Assembly: GCA_002162955.1 (NCBI GenBank)
Contig: MABD01000037.1
Coordinates: 286,031 to 350,030 of the forward strand
Direction: 5' to 3'
Length of the DNA: 64,000 nucleotides
Source: Gammaproteobacteria bacterium 45_16_T64
GTDB lineage: Bacteria; Pseudomonadota; Gammaproteobacteria; Pseudomonadales; Ketobacteraceae
In this document: positions 8,484 to 17,911 of the stretch, piece after piece
Layout: each line of letters opens with the position of its first letter
Numbering within the stretch: position 1 is the first letter of the stretch
Position numbers and translations under genes: made by a program
Notes under the pieces: generated by a model
Told to the model about the DNA's origin: nothing
What the model saw: the letters and a program-made list of their open reading frames with translations, nothing else
The model's database searches: none

Positions 8484-9368
8484 TCATTTTCTCTCAATCA
8501 TGCGTTTTGTTGATGCTGGAGTTTCTCCATATACCGTTTTGTATGCTTTTATAAAATGTGACACATTACTGTAGCCTACACTCAGCGCACAATCGGTCAC
8601 ATTAGCGCCGTCAACTAATAACGCTTGAGCTTTCTCCATTCTTTTAGAAATGAGCCATTGCTTTGGTGTCTTGCCATGCTTTCTTGAAAATTCACGCGTG
8701 AACGTTGACACACTTCGGCCACTAAGGTTAGCGAAATCTTCCACGTTAAGGCTCTGATCAAAATTATCCAACATGATAGATTCTATGTTTCGCTTTCTCT
8801 TGTTTTTATCCGAAATACTGAGTGCAGTAATAATTTCTTGTTGGTTTTCGATATTAACCAGGTGTAGGAATTCTAGCAATTTCAAGGTCAATATATGTTG
8901 GTCGTTTTCAACATCGAAATAGATATCTTTTAACGCGTCAAAATAACACGCAAGCTTTTTCGTTGCTTTCAGTTTGCAGATACTCGCCAATCCCTTGGCT
9001 CGACTGTTAGATAAATTCTCTATATCAGATTGTTTCGCATTCAGAAACTTAACGATTACATCATGATCGAAAAACAACAAGAATACTTCGAGACTGTAGT
9101 CACCCGTAATAAAATCAGATATTAAGTACCGATCTCTTGGCATAAACAACAACTCTTGTTCATGACAAACAACATGCTCACCCTCAGGGGTTTTGACTTC
9201 GACTCTACCCCTCACGACAAATACGGCACAATGAGACACCGATAACTTTTCCTGCTCCAGAATACTGTCGGTTAATCGCTTAAACATGATACAGGAGTCA
9301 TTATGACGCAGTATCGTTTTTACACCAGGGTAACCATGAAGTGCTTCAGGTAAAATATAGTGCTTCAT
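8484..9368 (-). CDS. AraC-family transcriptional regulator
   Basis: A 294-aa regulator. The C-terminal hundred residues carry the two helix-turn-helix motifs of the AraC/XylS family (VEDFANLSGRSVSTFTREFSRKHGKTPKQWL and CALSVGYSNVSHFIKAYKTVYGETP). The N-terminal part looks like a cupin sensor (HCAVFVVRGRVEVKTPEGEHVVCHEQELLFMP). It lies directly upstream of the NTF2-like/ABM pair on the same strand, so it may control that pair. The ligand is unknown. Confidence 0.92.
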   Translation of the reverse strand: MKHYILPEALHGYPGVKTILRHNDSCIMFKRLTDSILEQEKLSVSHCAVFVVRGRVEVKTPEGEHVVCHEQELLFMPRDRYLISDFITGDYSLEVFLLFFDHDVIVKFLNAKQSDIENLSNSRAKGLASICKLKATKKLACYFDALKDIYFDVENDQHILTLKLLEFLHLVNIENQQEIITALSISDKNKRKRNIESIMLDNFDQSLNVEDFANLSGRSVSTFTREFSRKHGKTPKQWLISKRMEKAQALLVDGANVTDCALSVGYSNVSHFIKAYKTVYGETPASTKRMIERK

Positions 9369-9378
9369 TCCGGTTTGA

Positions 9379-11208
9379 TTACTTCTCGCCTAAAAACCCA
9401 CCGGTTTGATGGGCCCAAAGCTGCGCATAGATACCACCCGACTGAATAAGCTCGGCATGCTTACCCTGTTCCACAATCACGCCGTCGTCCAATACAATCA
9501 GCCTGTCCATTGCCGCGATAGTAGACAAGCGGTGGGCAATAGCAATTACTGTTTTGTCTTCCATCAAGACATCCAAATTCTCTTGAATCGCCGATTCAAC
9601 TTCTGAATCCAGTGCCGATGTAGCCTCATCAAGCAGTAAGATAGGTGCATCTTTTAACAAGACCCTTGCTATAGCAATTCGCTGACGCTGCCCACCAGAA
9701 AGCTTAACACCACGCTCACCCACTTTCGCATCGTAACCACCATTCCCCTGCAGGTCAGTCAACTCATGAATAAATTCATCGGCTTGGGCTTTTTCGCAAG
9801 CTTCGATCAACTGATCTTCCGTTGCGTCTGGATGACCATACAATACGTTTTCACGTACCGTTCGATGAAGTAATGCGGTGTCTTGAGTCACCATACCGAT
9901 TTGTGCTCGCAAACTATCTTGTGATACCTGTTTAATATCCTGGCCATCAATTTCGATTGAGCCATCAGCAAGATCATAAAATCGCATTAATAAGTTCACC
10001 AATGTCGACTTACCCGCACCAGAGCGTCCCACCAGCCCTATTTTTTCCCCCGGTTGTATATTCAACTCGATGTTATCAATCACACCTCCACCTTTACCGT
10101 AGTGAAATGCGATGTTTTTGAAGTGAATTTCTCCCTTATTAACGATCAATGACTTTGCATTTTCTGCATCCACAACCTCCAATGGCTGCGACAGAGTTCC
10201 CATACCGTCAGCGACGGTACCGATATTTTCAAACAACGCACTCACTTCCCACATGATCCACTGAGACATACCATTTAGGCGTAACGACAAACTGACAGCA
10301 ATGGCAATAGCTCCTACGGTAATAGCATCATCCATCCATAAATCAATGGCAAGTGCAGCCACTGAAAAAACAACCGCGTAGTTTATAACGTGTACAAAGA
10401 AATTAAGACCTGTCACCAAACGCATCTGTTGATGCACCGTTTGCAAGAATCCATCCATCCCTTCTCTCGCGTAGTCTGACTCTCTCTGACTATGCGAAAA
10501 CAGTTTCACCGTCGCAATATTGGTATAGCTATCCACAATACGGCCTGTCATTTCCGAACGGGCATCAGCTTGCTGCGATGCGATGCTTTTAAGCCTTGGA
10601 ACAAAAATTACCTGTATGCCGATATAGAGAATCAACCACACCACCATTGGGATCATCAACCGGGGATCTGCAACAGCGACAACAAATAACATAGCGCTGA
10701 AATACACAACCACAAACATCATAACGTCCAAGAGTTTAATCACAGACTCTCTTACGGCCAAAGACGTTTGCATTACCTTGGTTGCAATACGACCGGCAAA
10801 ATCATTTTGATAAAACGACATACTTTGTCTAAGCAGGTACCGATGGGCCATCCAACGGATGGACATAGGAAAATTACCCAACAAGGTCTGGTGAACCAAT
10901 GCGGAATGGAAAAATGTCATCAATGGCATCGCCACGAGTAACAATAACCCCATACTCCATAGCGTATCCGCCTCATCGGTAAGAAAGCTCGCCCGATCAG
11001 AGGTGACTAACCAGTCAACCAGCTGCCCCATAAAACTGAACAAGAAGACTTCTGACATGGCTAATGCAGCGGTCAATAGCGTCATAAACAATAAGGGTAT
11101 TTCCATACCTCGTGTGTAATGTCGACAGAATGCAAATAATGCAGAGGGTGGCTGTACCGAATCCTGGGGAGGAAATGGCTGAATAATCCGCTCAAATAAA
11201 CCTAACAT
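9379..11208 (-). CDS. ABC exporter, fused permease and ATPase
   Basis: A 609-aa half-transporter of the MsbA/MdlB type that works as a dimer in the inner membrane. The N-terminal half has six predicted helices. The C-terminal ATPase has Walker A (GLVGRSGAGKST, about residue 390), the signature LSGGQRQRIAIARVLL, Walker B (ILLLDEATSALD) and the switch His in AIAHRLST, so it should be active. The substrate is not evident; lipids or drugs are typical. It starts 12 bp after the elaA stop and probably shares its transcript. Confidence 0.93.
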   Translation of the reverse strand: MLGLFERIIQPFPPQDSVQPPSALFAFCRHYTRGMEIPLLFMTLLTAALAMSEVFLFSFMGQLVDWLVTSDRASFLTDEADTLWSMGLLLLVAMPLMTFFHSALVHQTLLGNFPMSIRWMAHRYLLRQSMSFYQNDFAGRIATKVMQTSLAVRESVIKLLDVMMFVVVYFSAMLFVVAVADPRLMIPMVVWLILYIGIQVIFVPRLKSIASQQADARSEMTGRIVDSYTNIATVKLFSHSQRESDYAREGMDGFLQTVHQQMRLVTGLNFFVHVINYAVVFSVAALAIDLWMDDAITVGAIAIAVSLSLRLNGMSQWIMWEVSALFENIGTVADGMGTLSQPLEVVDAENAKSLIVNKGEIHFKNIAFHYGKGGGVIDNIELNIQPGEKIGLVGRSGAGKSTLVNLLMRFYDLADGSIEIDGQDIKQVSQDSLRAQIGMVTQDTALLHRTVRENVLYGHPDATEDQLIEACEKAQADEFIHELTDLQGNGGYDAKVGERGVKLSGGQRQRIAIARVLLKDAPILLLDEATSALDSEVESAIQENLDVLMEDKTVIAIAHRLSTIAAMDRLIVLDDGVIVEQGKHAELIQSGGIYAQLWAHQTGGFLGEK

Positions 11209-11220
11209 AACAATAAGAAC

Positions 11221-11694
11221 CTACGATAAATCAGAAATCATTTCGATATGGGGTATACCATCTTCGTCATAGCCATCTCCGACCTGACGAAAGCCATAAT
11301 GTTCATAAAACTTCCGTAAATGTTCCTGAGCAGAGATTCGTACCAATTGACCCGGGAAAAGTGCTTCGATTCGGCCTATGGCACTGGACATCAGCGCCCT
11401 ACCCAATCCCTTATTTCGATAATCAATCTGGGTAAGCAATCGGCCAATCGAAGCCTCCGCATATTTCGCACCGGGATCAATCACGCGTAAATACCCTAAT
11501 GCCTGCGGATGCACACCTTTATCAACGCTCCATGCAACCAAGTGCCAACTCTCCAAATCCAACACATCGGCATCTAAGTATGGACAATCTTGCTCGACCA
11601 CAAAAACGGCTTGACGCAAACTGATCACATGGTGCCAATCCACCACAGAAAAGCTATTAATTCGCCCCCACTGCCACTCTACTTCAATATCCAC
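11221..11694 (-). CDS. elaA: GNAT acetyltransferase ElaA
   Basis: A 157-aa N-acetyltransferase of the ElaA family. Typical features are the N-terminal LRQAVFVVEQDCPYLDADVLDLESWHLVA, the acetyl-CoA loop region IGRLLTQIDYRNKGLGRALM and the C-terminal AQEHLRKFYEHYGFRQVGDGYDEDGIPHIEM, a near-signature ElaA ending. The substrate is unknown. The GTG start at 11694 has GGAG five bases upstream. It precedes the ABC exporter on the same strand. Confidence 0.92.
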   Translation of the reverse strand: MDIEVEWQWGRINSFSVVDWHHVISLRQAVFVVEQDCPYLDADVLDLESWHLVAWSVDKGVHPQALGYLRVIDPGAKYAEASIGRLLTQIDYRNKGLGRALMSSAIGRIEALFPGQLVRISAQEHLRKFYEHYGFRQVGDGYDEDGIPHIEMISDLS

Positions 11695-11766
11695 ATCAGC
11701 TCCATTACACCAAGTTACCTGTGGCGCTATTCTGAACTAGAGCGGAAGTAATGTCATGGCTTTGCG

Positions 11767-14151
11767 TTACCCTCGCACTATATCGGCAATAACAGCGTCA
11801 GAACTACCGCTATCGTCATCATTATCGACAAACAACAAGATCGGTACAAAAAAGAAAAAATTCACCAATAACGCGATAATCACCGTAATCGCCGTTAATA
11901 GTCCCATGCTGGCATTAGGATAGAAATGTGAACTCGCCATCACACCAAAATTGGCCGCCAACACTAGCGTCGTTGCTACCAACGCCGACCCCACCGTTTT
12001 AAAGGCATAACGCGTCGCGTCCTCGGTGCTCAATTGTGACTCCTTCTTAGCACGAATATATTTGCTTAAAAAATGCACGGTATTATCCACAACAATTCCT
12101 AGCGTCATACAGGAAACAACACTTACCGCAAGGCCAATACTGCCAACCCACAAACCCCATACGCCAAAGGCTATCGCCGCCGGAAACAAATTTGGCAGCA
12201 TACTTAACAAACCGTATTTAACTGAGCGCAATGCAACAATAAGCAGTAAGGACACGACGACCAATGCCAACGTTGTCCCCATAATCATGCCTTTCATATT
12301 GCTAATAGACAGATTACCCAATAACAAATCGAACCCAGCCCCGCGACCATGCATAGGCTTTGGTAGATTCGCGGCTAACCACTGGGTTGCCTCAATTTCA
12401 AATGCAGCGATTTCTTGGGAAGACACATGCCCCAACATGATGTTAACGCGTGTTGTCGAGCGATCAAAATCCACCTGATTCTCTAAACCCAGTCCAATGG
12501 GAAGCGATAATTCATACATCAACATGTACTGAGAGACAAGTTCACGCTGGCCGGGAATATCATAGGCAGTCTTATCTCCGCCGTTCATATCTCTATTCAA
12601 ACGTTTGATGGTATCGGAGAAGCTGGAGACAAATAGAACATTATGCTGCTTCCTTGCCCACGTAACAAAGCTGTCCACCCCCTGCATATATTCCGGCTCC
12701 ATAATGCCTTGGGAAGAACCCGACGGAATTGCAAATTGAAGCCGATGAAAACCTGACAGATTTTCTACCATAAAGTCCGTCGCTCGACGGGCTTCAAATG
12801 ATCGGTCGTAATACTTAAACCACACATCATTAAACTCATTCTTGCTGCTGCATAAGGCAAGCATCGTAAATACGATGGAGGTAAAAACGAAAATAGGTTT
12901 ACGCTTGGTAATCACCCAATCCGCCAGCACCTCCATCATCGCATGGTTTTTTGCTTTATCTTTGTACTTGGCTTGCGGTAACACCATGACCATTGCAGGC
13001 AGAAAGATCACTGATAATGTCCACGCCATCAACACCCCAAGAGACACCATATTACCCATCTCTCGAAAGGGAGGGGATTCAGAACTATTGAGAAACAAGA
13101 AGCCAACAGCAGTGGTCGCACTAGTAAGAAACACCGGCTGCATATTCACCCGCAGACTCTCATACATCGCATCGCGCTTGCTCAAACCTCGACGCACACC
13201 TTGCTGATGCCCCATCAATATATGAATACTGTCCGCCACCGCTAACGTTAATATCATTGCTGGGGCTAACCCTAAGGTTGGAGAGAATTGCACCCCCAAC
13301 CATGAAGTAATGCCCATCGCGGTAAGGTTAGATAAAATAATCACCATCACAGTGAGTAACACCGATGCCACACTACGCAACATAATATATAAGCAAATCA
13401 AAATTGCGCATAAACCGTAGATTGACGTGGTGCTAAGCTCCCGCTGCGTCGCCATATCCTGCGCCTGTTTGAACGCCACCGTGCCGGAAATCATAATAGA
13501 CACATCAGGGTATTTCGCTGCCATGCGATCCCGCAATGCCTCTAGATGCATCATAATACGCTTAACTTCTTGGGTATCACTGCGGTCTAACAAGATACTG
13601 ATATTTACCGCAGCAGCATGACCCGTATCTGAAACGAGGTTATACACAAGATTGGGGTCGTTAAGCGCAATATGCTTAATTTTAGCGATATATTCTGGGG
13701 TTAATTCGGTATCTTCATCCACCAAGCTACTGACATTAAGTTCATCCCCATTAACCTCCGTATTCTGAAAGTTAGCCAACGAATCCACCCGCATACTCTT
13801 CGGTGCTTCCCAAGCTGCCTCGGTTAATTCTCTTAGCAAAGTCAGGTTAGATACAGTGAACATGTCCTTATTGGCAGGATCAATCACCATGACGACATTA
13901 TCATCTTCGGTAAATTGAGCCTCCACGGACTTGAGATGCATAAAGTCTGGATCATCAGGTTCGAAGAACAAACGAGAATCGTTGTTCATGCTGGCATCTG
14001 TTAATCCGAAGGCGGCAAAACTGACATAGCAGACGGTAAAAAAAATGCACCGCCACGGGTGATCGACGATAAATGCCTGGAAACGATTCATCCATGTTAC
14101 TGGTACGACGGAGTGCCCTGATGTGGCACGTTTTGCGGTGGCACTATTCAT
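11767..14151 (-). CDS. RND-superfamily (MMPL/SSD type) exporter
   Basis: A 794-aa integral membrane protein with the duplicated RND architecture: one helix, a large periplasmic loop, five helices, then the same again. Conserved helix phrases are LAPAMILTLAVADSIHILMGHQQGVRRGLSKRDA and CMTLGIVVDNTVHFLSKYIRAKKE, carrying the Asp residues of the proton relay. This single-gene type (hydrophobe/amphiphile exporters such as HpnN and MMPL relatives) usually moves lipids or hydrophobic metabolites. It lies between TetR genes and elaA. Its upstream region carries a 20-bp motif also found before the wax ester synthase and ipdA, suggesting shared control. Confidence 0.88.
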   Translation of the reverse strand: MNSATAKRATSGHSVVPVTWMNRFQAFIVDHPWRCIFFTVCYVSFAAFGLTDASMNNDSRLFFEPDDPDFMHLKSVEAQFTEDDNVVMVIDPANKDMFTVSNLTLLRELTEAAWEAPKSMRVDSLANFQNTEVNGDELNVSSLVDEDTELTPEYIAKIKHIALNDPNLVYNLVSDTGHAAAVNISILLDRSDTQEVKRIMMHLEALRDRMAAKYPDVSIMISGTVAFKQAQDMATQRELSTTSIYGLCAILICLYIMLRSVASVLLTVMVIILSNLTAMGITSWLGVQFSPTLGLAPAMILTLAVADSIHILMGHQQGVRRGLSKRDAMYESLRVNMQPVFLTSATTAVGFLFLNSSESPPFREMGNMVSLGVLMAWTLSVIFLPAMVMVLPQAKYKDKAKNHAMMEVLADWVITKRKPIFVFTSIVFTMLALCSSKNEFNDVWFKYYDRSFEARRATDFMVENLSGFHRLQFAIPSGSSQGIMEPEYMQGVDSFVTWARKQHNVLFVSSFSDTIKRLNRDMNGGDKTAYDIPGQRELVSQYMLMYELSLPIGLGLENQVDFDRSTTRVNIMLGHVSSQEIAAFEIEATQWLAANLPKPMHGRGAGFDLLLGNLSISNMKGMIMGTTLALVVVSLLLIVALRSVKYGLLSMLPNLFPAAIAFGVWGLWVGSIGLAVSVVSCMTLGIVVDNTVHFLSKYIRAKKESQLSTEDATRYAFKTVGSALVATTLVLAANFGVMASSHFYPNASMGLLTAITVIIALLVNFFFFVPILLFVDNDDDSGSSDAVIADIVRG

Positions 14152-14624
14152 ACTCTCTACCCAATGATTATTCTTCTCGGGACGGATTTAGGGATACAAA
14201 CTGTATTCTGTCGTAGAGTGCAACCATCAACATCGTCAATACGGACTAGTCAGTCTCCAACCAATAGAATGGCCCCCATTGCACTTTTAACGCAACATAT
14301 ATTGCAAAATTATTGCATATATAGGGAAGTTGGGGCTAAAATTCACCTCTAGGGTAGTAACAGTAGAATATGTTGAATATCGCTGCAGTGTGAAGTACTG
14401 CGTTGATTACGACGTGAACACCCAAGAATTGGGGTCAACTGCATGACAAATAACAATAAATGACAGTGGTCGCAAGTGAAGGAAGATCTGGAACAGAACA
14501 ATCTTACCATATATCCTCACGCCCCTATGCCCTGGACCGCGACAGTAACAATTCATAACACAATCACCTCGGTAGAGTTGGCTAGGCCGGAGCTATATCC
14601 GGATCGACATAGATAGGATTAGAA
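14152..14624. other. 473-bp divergent intergenic region
   Basis: This region separates the leftward RND exporter gene from the rightward TetR gene. No convincing coding frame is seen. It contains the shared 20-bp motif at 14231-14250 and an AT-rich patch around 14296-14322 (TTGCAAAATTATTGCATATA) with promoter-like character. An AGGATTAGAA ribosome site precedes the TetR start at 14625. Confidence 0.6.
14231..14250. promoter_or_regulatory. Shared upstream motif, copy 1
   Basis: CATCGTCAATACGGACTAGT lies 79 bp upstream of the RND exporter start. Near-identical sequences occur at 17741-17760 and 34810-34829, each upstream of a leftward gene. Probably a regulator-binding site; the protein is not identified. 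Confidence 0.6.
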
Positions 14625-15338
14625 ATGAGCATCACCAAGACAAACATTAGTGTACAAGCCGGTACCCGAGGAAAGTCCCGTAGAGGTCGTAACCCTTCGA
14701 TCGATATGGCGAAAATTGAAAATGCGGTACGCGAGATTGGCGGCAACCAAGCTGACCTATCGATGAAAGAAGTTGCAGACTTCCTTGGAGTCAATGTGAC
14801 CACCTTATATCGCCATATTGGCGGTATCGACGGACTACGTCGTATTCGTGCATCCCTCTCACGCAACGATTTGGAAACCTTGCCAACCGCCGATGGACAT
14901 ACCTGGCAATCATGGCTGCGCGTGGTAAGCGAATATTACCGCAGTGCGCTTATTCAACACCCAGACTTGCTAGACTTTGTACAGGCAGCGCTAGACCCTG
15001 ACTTCGAGACACTTGAGCAAGAAGCCAAGATTCTTGTCGGCTTTGGCTTTGAACCTCGCGCCGCGCTACTTGCCCACAGTTTCTTGATCACCACTATTAC
15101 CGGCTACGTGCATCAAGAACTACAGACGCTTGAAGAAACTAGTACCGGTTACACACCGTATTACGCGCGCCTTTTCCAGAATTTAGACGCACATCCAGAA
15201 CGTTTACCGACATTACGCAGCGTTAACCTTAGTCAGCGAGACCTGGATAGGGACCTTAACTTTAAGGCCATCATCCACTATGCGGTTACTGGTATTGCCG
15301 CTCAACCTGGTGCCCCCGTTGATAACGACGCCAGCTAA
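14625..15338 (+). CDS. TetR-family transcriptional regulator
   Basis: A 237-aa regulator with a TetR helix-turn-helix at about residues 27-70 (KIENAVREIGGNQADLSMKEVADFLGVNVTTLYRHIGGIDGLRRI). A longer, unique ligand-binding domain follows. The Arg/Gly-rich stretch before the HTH (RGKSRRGRN) may add DNA contacts. It is divergent from the RND exporter gene and is a candidate for its control. A second TetR gene follows 98 bp downstream. Confidence 0.9.
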   Translation: MSITKTNISVQAGTRGKSRRGRNPSIDMAKIENAVREIGGNQADLSMKEVADFLGVNVTTLYRHIGGIDGLRRIRASLSRNDLETLPTADGHTWQSWLRVVSEYYRSALIQHPDLLDFVQAALDPDFETLEQEAKILVGFGFEPRAALLAHSFLITTITGYVHQELQTLEETSTGYTPYYARLFQNLDAHPERLPTLRSVNLSQRDLDRDLNFKAIIHYAVTGIAAQPGAPVDNDAS

Positions 15339-15436
15339 GTACGAGTAGAGAGTGCTTTCTGATAAATATGATAAGATAGCGGCCAGTCGCGCATTAGCCG
15401 CTTTTACCTCTAATAAACCAACGATTAGTTTTACTC

Positions 15437-16144
15437 ATGGCAACGACCACCACTGCAAAAACCACTGCGTTATCAAAAGAACGCATTGTTAAAGCCGCTT
15501 ACCAGCTGGCCAAAAAAGACCCAATCAATGCGCTTAGCATGAGAAAGATCGCCACCAAGCTAAAAGTCACCCCCATGGCGATCTATAAGTATTTCAGTGA
15601 TAAAAACGAACTAACCGCTGCCGTCATTGATACCCATCTCAAGAAAAGCAATCTGATTCCTACCGAGCTAGATCCTTCCGATTGGCGCATCTGGGTGAAG
15701 ACATCATTTTTGCGCATGTGGGATGCTTACGACAATGCACCGGGCATGATTCAATATATGACCAATGCCACCAGTTTTGGACCAGCCGTACTGGATTGGC
15801 AGAATGAAGTCCTGAAAGTCCTAATCACATCAGGCCTAACACCAAAACAAGCGCTCACAGCCCACGCTGCGATGTCAGAGCTTGCTACCGGTAGCACAAT
15901 CCTGGTGCCAATTCGAAAACAAGGTGTTGAGAAAGTATTTCCAACGATATGGAAAGACCTATCGGAAGGTAGAAGTCCAGACCTTGAACAACTGCAAGGC
16001 GACCTTCCCATGGTGGATTACCCCTGGTTACTGATGTGTGGCGCTGCAATGATGGAAGATATGAATGACAGCCGCACAGCGTTTGCCAGTGAGCTGGATC
16101 TTATACTCGACAGTTTAGCCGCGAAAATTGCGGTAAACCCCTAG
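15437..16144 (+). CDS. TetR-family transcriptional regulator
   Basis: A 235-aa regulator with a clear TetR DNA-binding domain: LSKERIVKAAYQLAKKDPINALSMRKIATKLKVTPMAIYKYFSDKNELTAAVI at about residues 12-65, ending in the family's typical YKYFSDK recognition helix. The ligand domain is not recognisable. It converges on the wax ester synthase gene with a shared terminator between them. With the preceding TetR it is a candidate binder of the 20-bp motif repeated in this part of the window; which of the two, if either, is inference. Confidence 0.92.
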   Translation: MATTTTAKTTALSKERIVKAAYQLAKKDPINALSMRKIATKLKVTPMAIYKYFSDKNELTAAVIDTHLKKSNLIPTELDPSDWRIWVKTSFLRMWDAYDNAPGMIQYMTNATSFGPAVLDWQNEVLKVLITSGLTPKQALTAHAAMSELATGSTILVPIRKQGVEKVFPTIWKDLSEGRSPDLEQLQGDLPMVDYPWLLMCGAAMMEDMNDSRTAFASELDLILDSLAAKIAVNP

Positions 16145-16146
16145 AT

Positions 16147-16191
16147 AAAAAAAGGGCCCGGAAGCTACCCAATGAACGCTACCGAGCCCTT
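16147..16191. terminator. Bidirectional terminator between convergent genes
   Basis: The imperfect dyad AAGGGCCCGGAAGC / GCTACCGAGCCCTT sits between the TetR gene and the wax ester synthase gene. Leftward it ends in seven T (16147-16153), so it is a strong terminator for the leftward gene and probably serves the rightward TetR gene more weakly. Confidence 0.8.
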
Positions 16192-16225
16192 ATAAACTAC
16201 TATCACTACCTGTTGGCTCCATCTA

Positions 16226-17653
16226 TCAGCCAACGAGTGAAACATCACCTTCTGTCACACCTGCAGCGATCTTTAAATCCTGTAACGCTTGATCCACCAA
16301 TGCTGGAAACACGACAGCATCTTTGACCAGATCAGCATCGACATGAATAGCAAAGCCAACACGGTCTTGATAACTCGCCAACGATATATTTAACCCAACC
16401 CCTTCCATCACAGGCCCTAGCGGATACAAGGTATCGATCCTACAACCAGCAAAATACAACGGTTTTCTCGGACCTGGTACGTTAGAAATAATCGTGTTGT
16501 GAACAGGAGCAATCACATCAGCAATACCCCAAGACGAATACATACGAACAGCTAAGTTAAACGCTGCCGGTGTATTTACCTCAGCCCAGTTTTGCAACAA
16601 GTCAGCACCAATCGCATCATGGTCATCCTTAGCACCCTTGGTTTCCTTTTGAATTAACGCCAAGCGCTCTAAAGGGTCCTCGACGTGAGTCGCCAGTGTT
16701 GCCCACATTCCAGACACCTGATTATTCGTCACCGTGGTTTCACTTGGTTTACGCACTGATACCGGTACCATAGACACCAATGATTTACGCGGCAGGTCAT
16801 CATGCATCTGTAGGTAATTTCTCAACGCACTTCCACAAACACACAACACAACATCGTTCACGGTCGCGCCTGTCGCATTCTTAACCTTTTTTAAGTCAGC
16901 CAAGGAAAGCTCCGCAAAGGCGACGTCGCGATTAGGGCCAATCGATCGATTAAAGTGCGTGCGCGGTGCAGACATAGGCCCCGTCGAACGATCCTCAGCA
17001 TCTTCTTTCAAACGTTTTTTTACTAGGGCACTGATACCCGTCGCTGACTCACCCAATAGCTTCAAGAAACGCTTAGGCCCGCCTACTCGAGAACGTAACG
17101 CACGGCTCAATAGCTCTTTATTAGACGGTATCGGCTCACCTACCGCACGGCGTTTAATCGTGGGTATCGTTGTTACGACTTCATGATCAAACAACTTACC
17201 CATTAAGTCAGTACCAGAAACACCATCCACAACGGCATGATGAATCTTCATCATCAATGCGAACTGGCCATCTTCTAAACCTTCGATCACCCACAATTCC
17301 CATAAAGGGCGTGTGCGATCCAGAGGCTTACTCATAATACGACCAATCTTATGACCAAGATCCGCACGGGTGGCATTCTCTGGCAATGTGTATTGATACA
17401 CATGATCCGTGATATTAAATTCTGGATCATCAATCCAAAGCGGATGATGGAGATCAAAAGGAACTTCAATTAGGCGTCGACGAAACACCGGTTCCCGCTG
17501 CGTCCTCACATCAATCTGGTCATAAATTTTTCGAAAAGAATACCCTCCCGGCATATCCTTCCCATCACAAACAGCAATAAACGCCACATGCATGAGCATG
17601 GTGCGAGTTTCCATATATAAAAACGAAGCATCTAATCCTGATAATCGTTCCAT
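16226..17653 (-). CDS. Wax ester synthase / acyl-CoA:diacylglycerol acyltransferase
   Basis: A 475-aa WS/DGAT enzyme that esterifies fatty alcohols or diacylglycerol with acyl-CoA, making storage wax esters or triacylglycerols. The family start MERLSGLDASFLYMET is present, as are the catalytic HHAVVDG at about residue 135 and the late motif NTIISNVPGPRKPLYFAGCR. The ATG at 17653 is taken because the family starts there; the frame extends five codons to 17668. Its upstream region has the 20-bp motif shared with the RND exporter and ipdA. Storage-lipid synthesis beside acyl-CoA-rich steroid catabolism fits a carbon-hoarding marine hydrocarbon/steroid degrader. Confidence 0.95.
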   Translation of the reverse strand: MERLSGLDASFLYMETRTMLMHVAFIAVCDGKDMPGGYSFRKIYDQIDVRTQREPVFRRRLIEVPFDLHHPLWIDDPEFNITDHVYQYTLPENATRADLGHKIGRIMSKPLDRTRPLWELWVIEGLEDGQFALMMKIHHAVVDGVSGTDLMGKLFDHEVVTTIPTIKRRAVGEPIPSNKELLSRALRSRVGGPKRFLKLLGESATGISALVKKRLKEDAEDRSTGPMSAPRTHFNRSIGPNRDVAFAELSLADLKKVKNATGATVNDVVLCVCGSALRNYLQMHDDLPRKSLVSMVPVSVRKPSETTVTNNQVSGMWATLATHVEDPLERLALIQKETKGAKDDHDAIGADLLQNWAEVNTPAAFNLAVRMYSSWGIADVIAPVHNTIISNVPGPRKPLYFAGCRIDTLYPLGPVMEGVGLNISLASYQDRVGFAIHVDADLVKDAVVFPALVDQALQDLKIAAGVTEGDVSLVG

Positions 17654-17740
17654 GAGCTCTACTCTCATACCTTAAGGTTTAGTTTTCACATCAATTTACT
17701 GCTTGACGATGGAAATAGTAGAGAAAGTGACGTCAAGACG

Positions 17741-17760
17741 CATGATCAAAACGGACTAGT
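17741..17760. promoter_or_regulatory. Shared upstream motif, copy 2
   Basis: CATGATCAAAACGGACTAGT is 87 bp upstream of the wax ester synthase start and matches copy 1 at 17 of 20 positions. Confidence 0.6.
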
Positions 17761-17767
17761 GGAAACA

Positions 17768-17785
17768 ATTGATAACAATATCAAT
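17768..17785. promoter_or_regulatory. Perfect inverted repeat, operator candidate
   Basis: ATTGATA-ACAA-TATCAAT, a perfect 7-bp dyad with 4-base spacer, lies 8 bp beyond motif copy 2 in the same upstream region. It is the size of a repressor operator. The function is inferred only. Confidence 0.4.
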
Positions 17786-17911
17786 GCAATCTAGTGGGTT
17801 TACGACGGACAGAAGCGAATCAATGGTGGCAAATACAATTGAAATAATGTGATTAGGGCAAAACTCTTGCCGCAGGTTCGACATGGCGTTAGGTTTATTG
17901 AATTATCTACT

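Noticed and set aside
14164-14352. Plus-strand frame of 62 codons in the RND/TetR intergenic region
   Set aside because: Covers the repeated 20-bp motif and promoter-like AT-rich DNA; no ribosome site or family.
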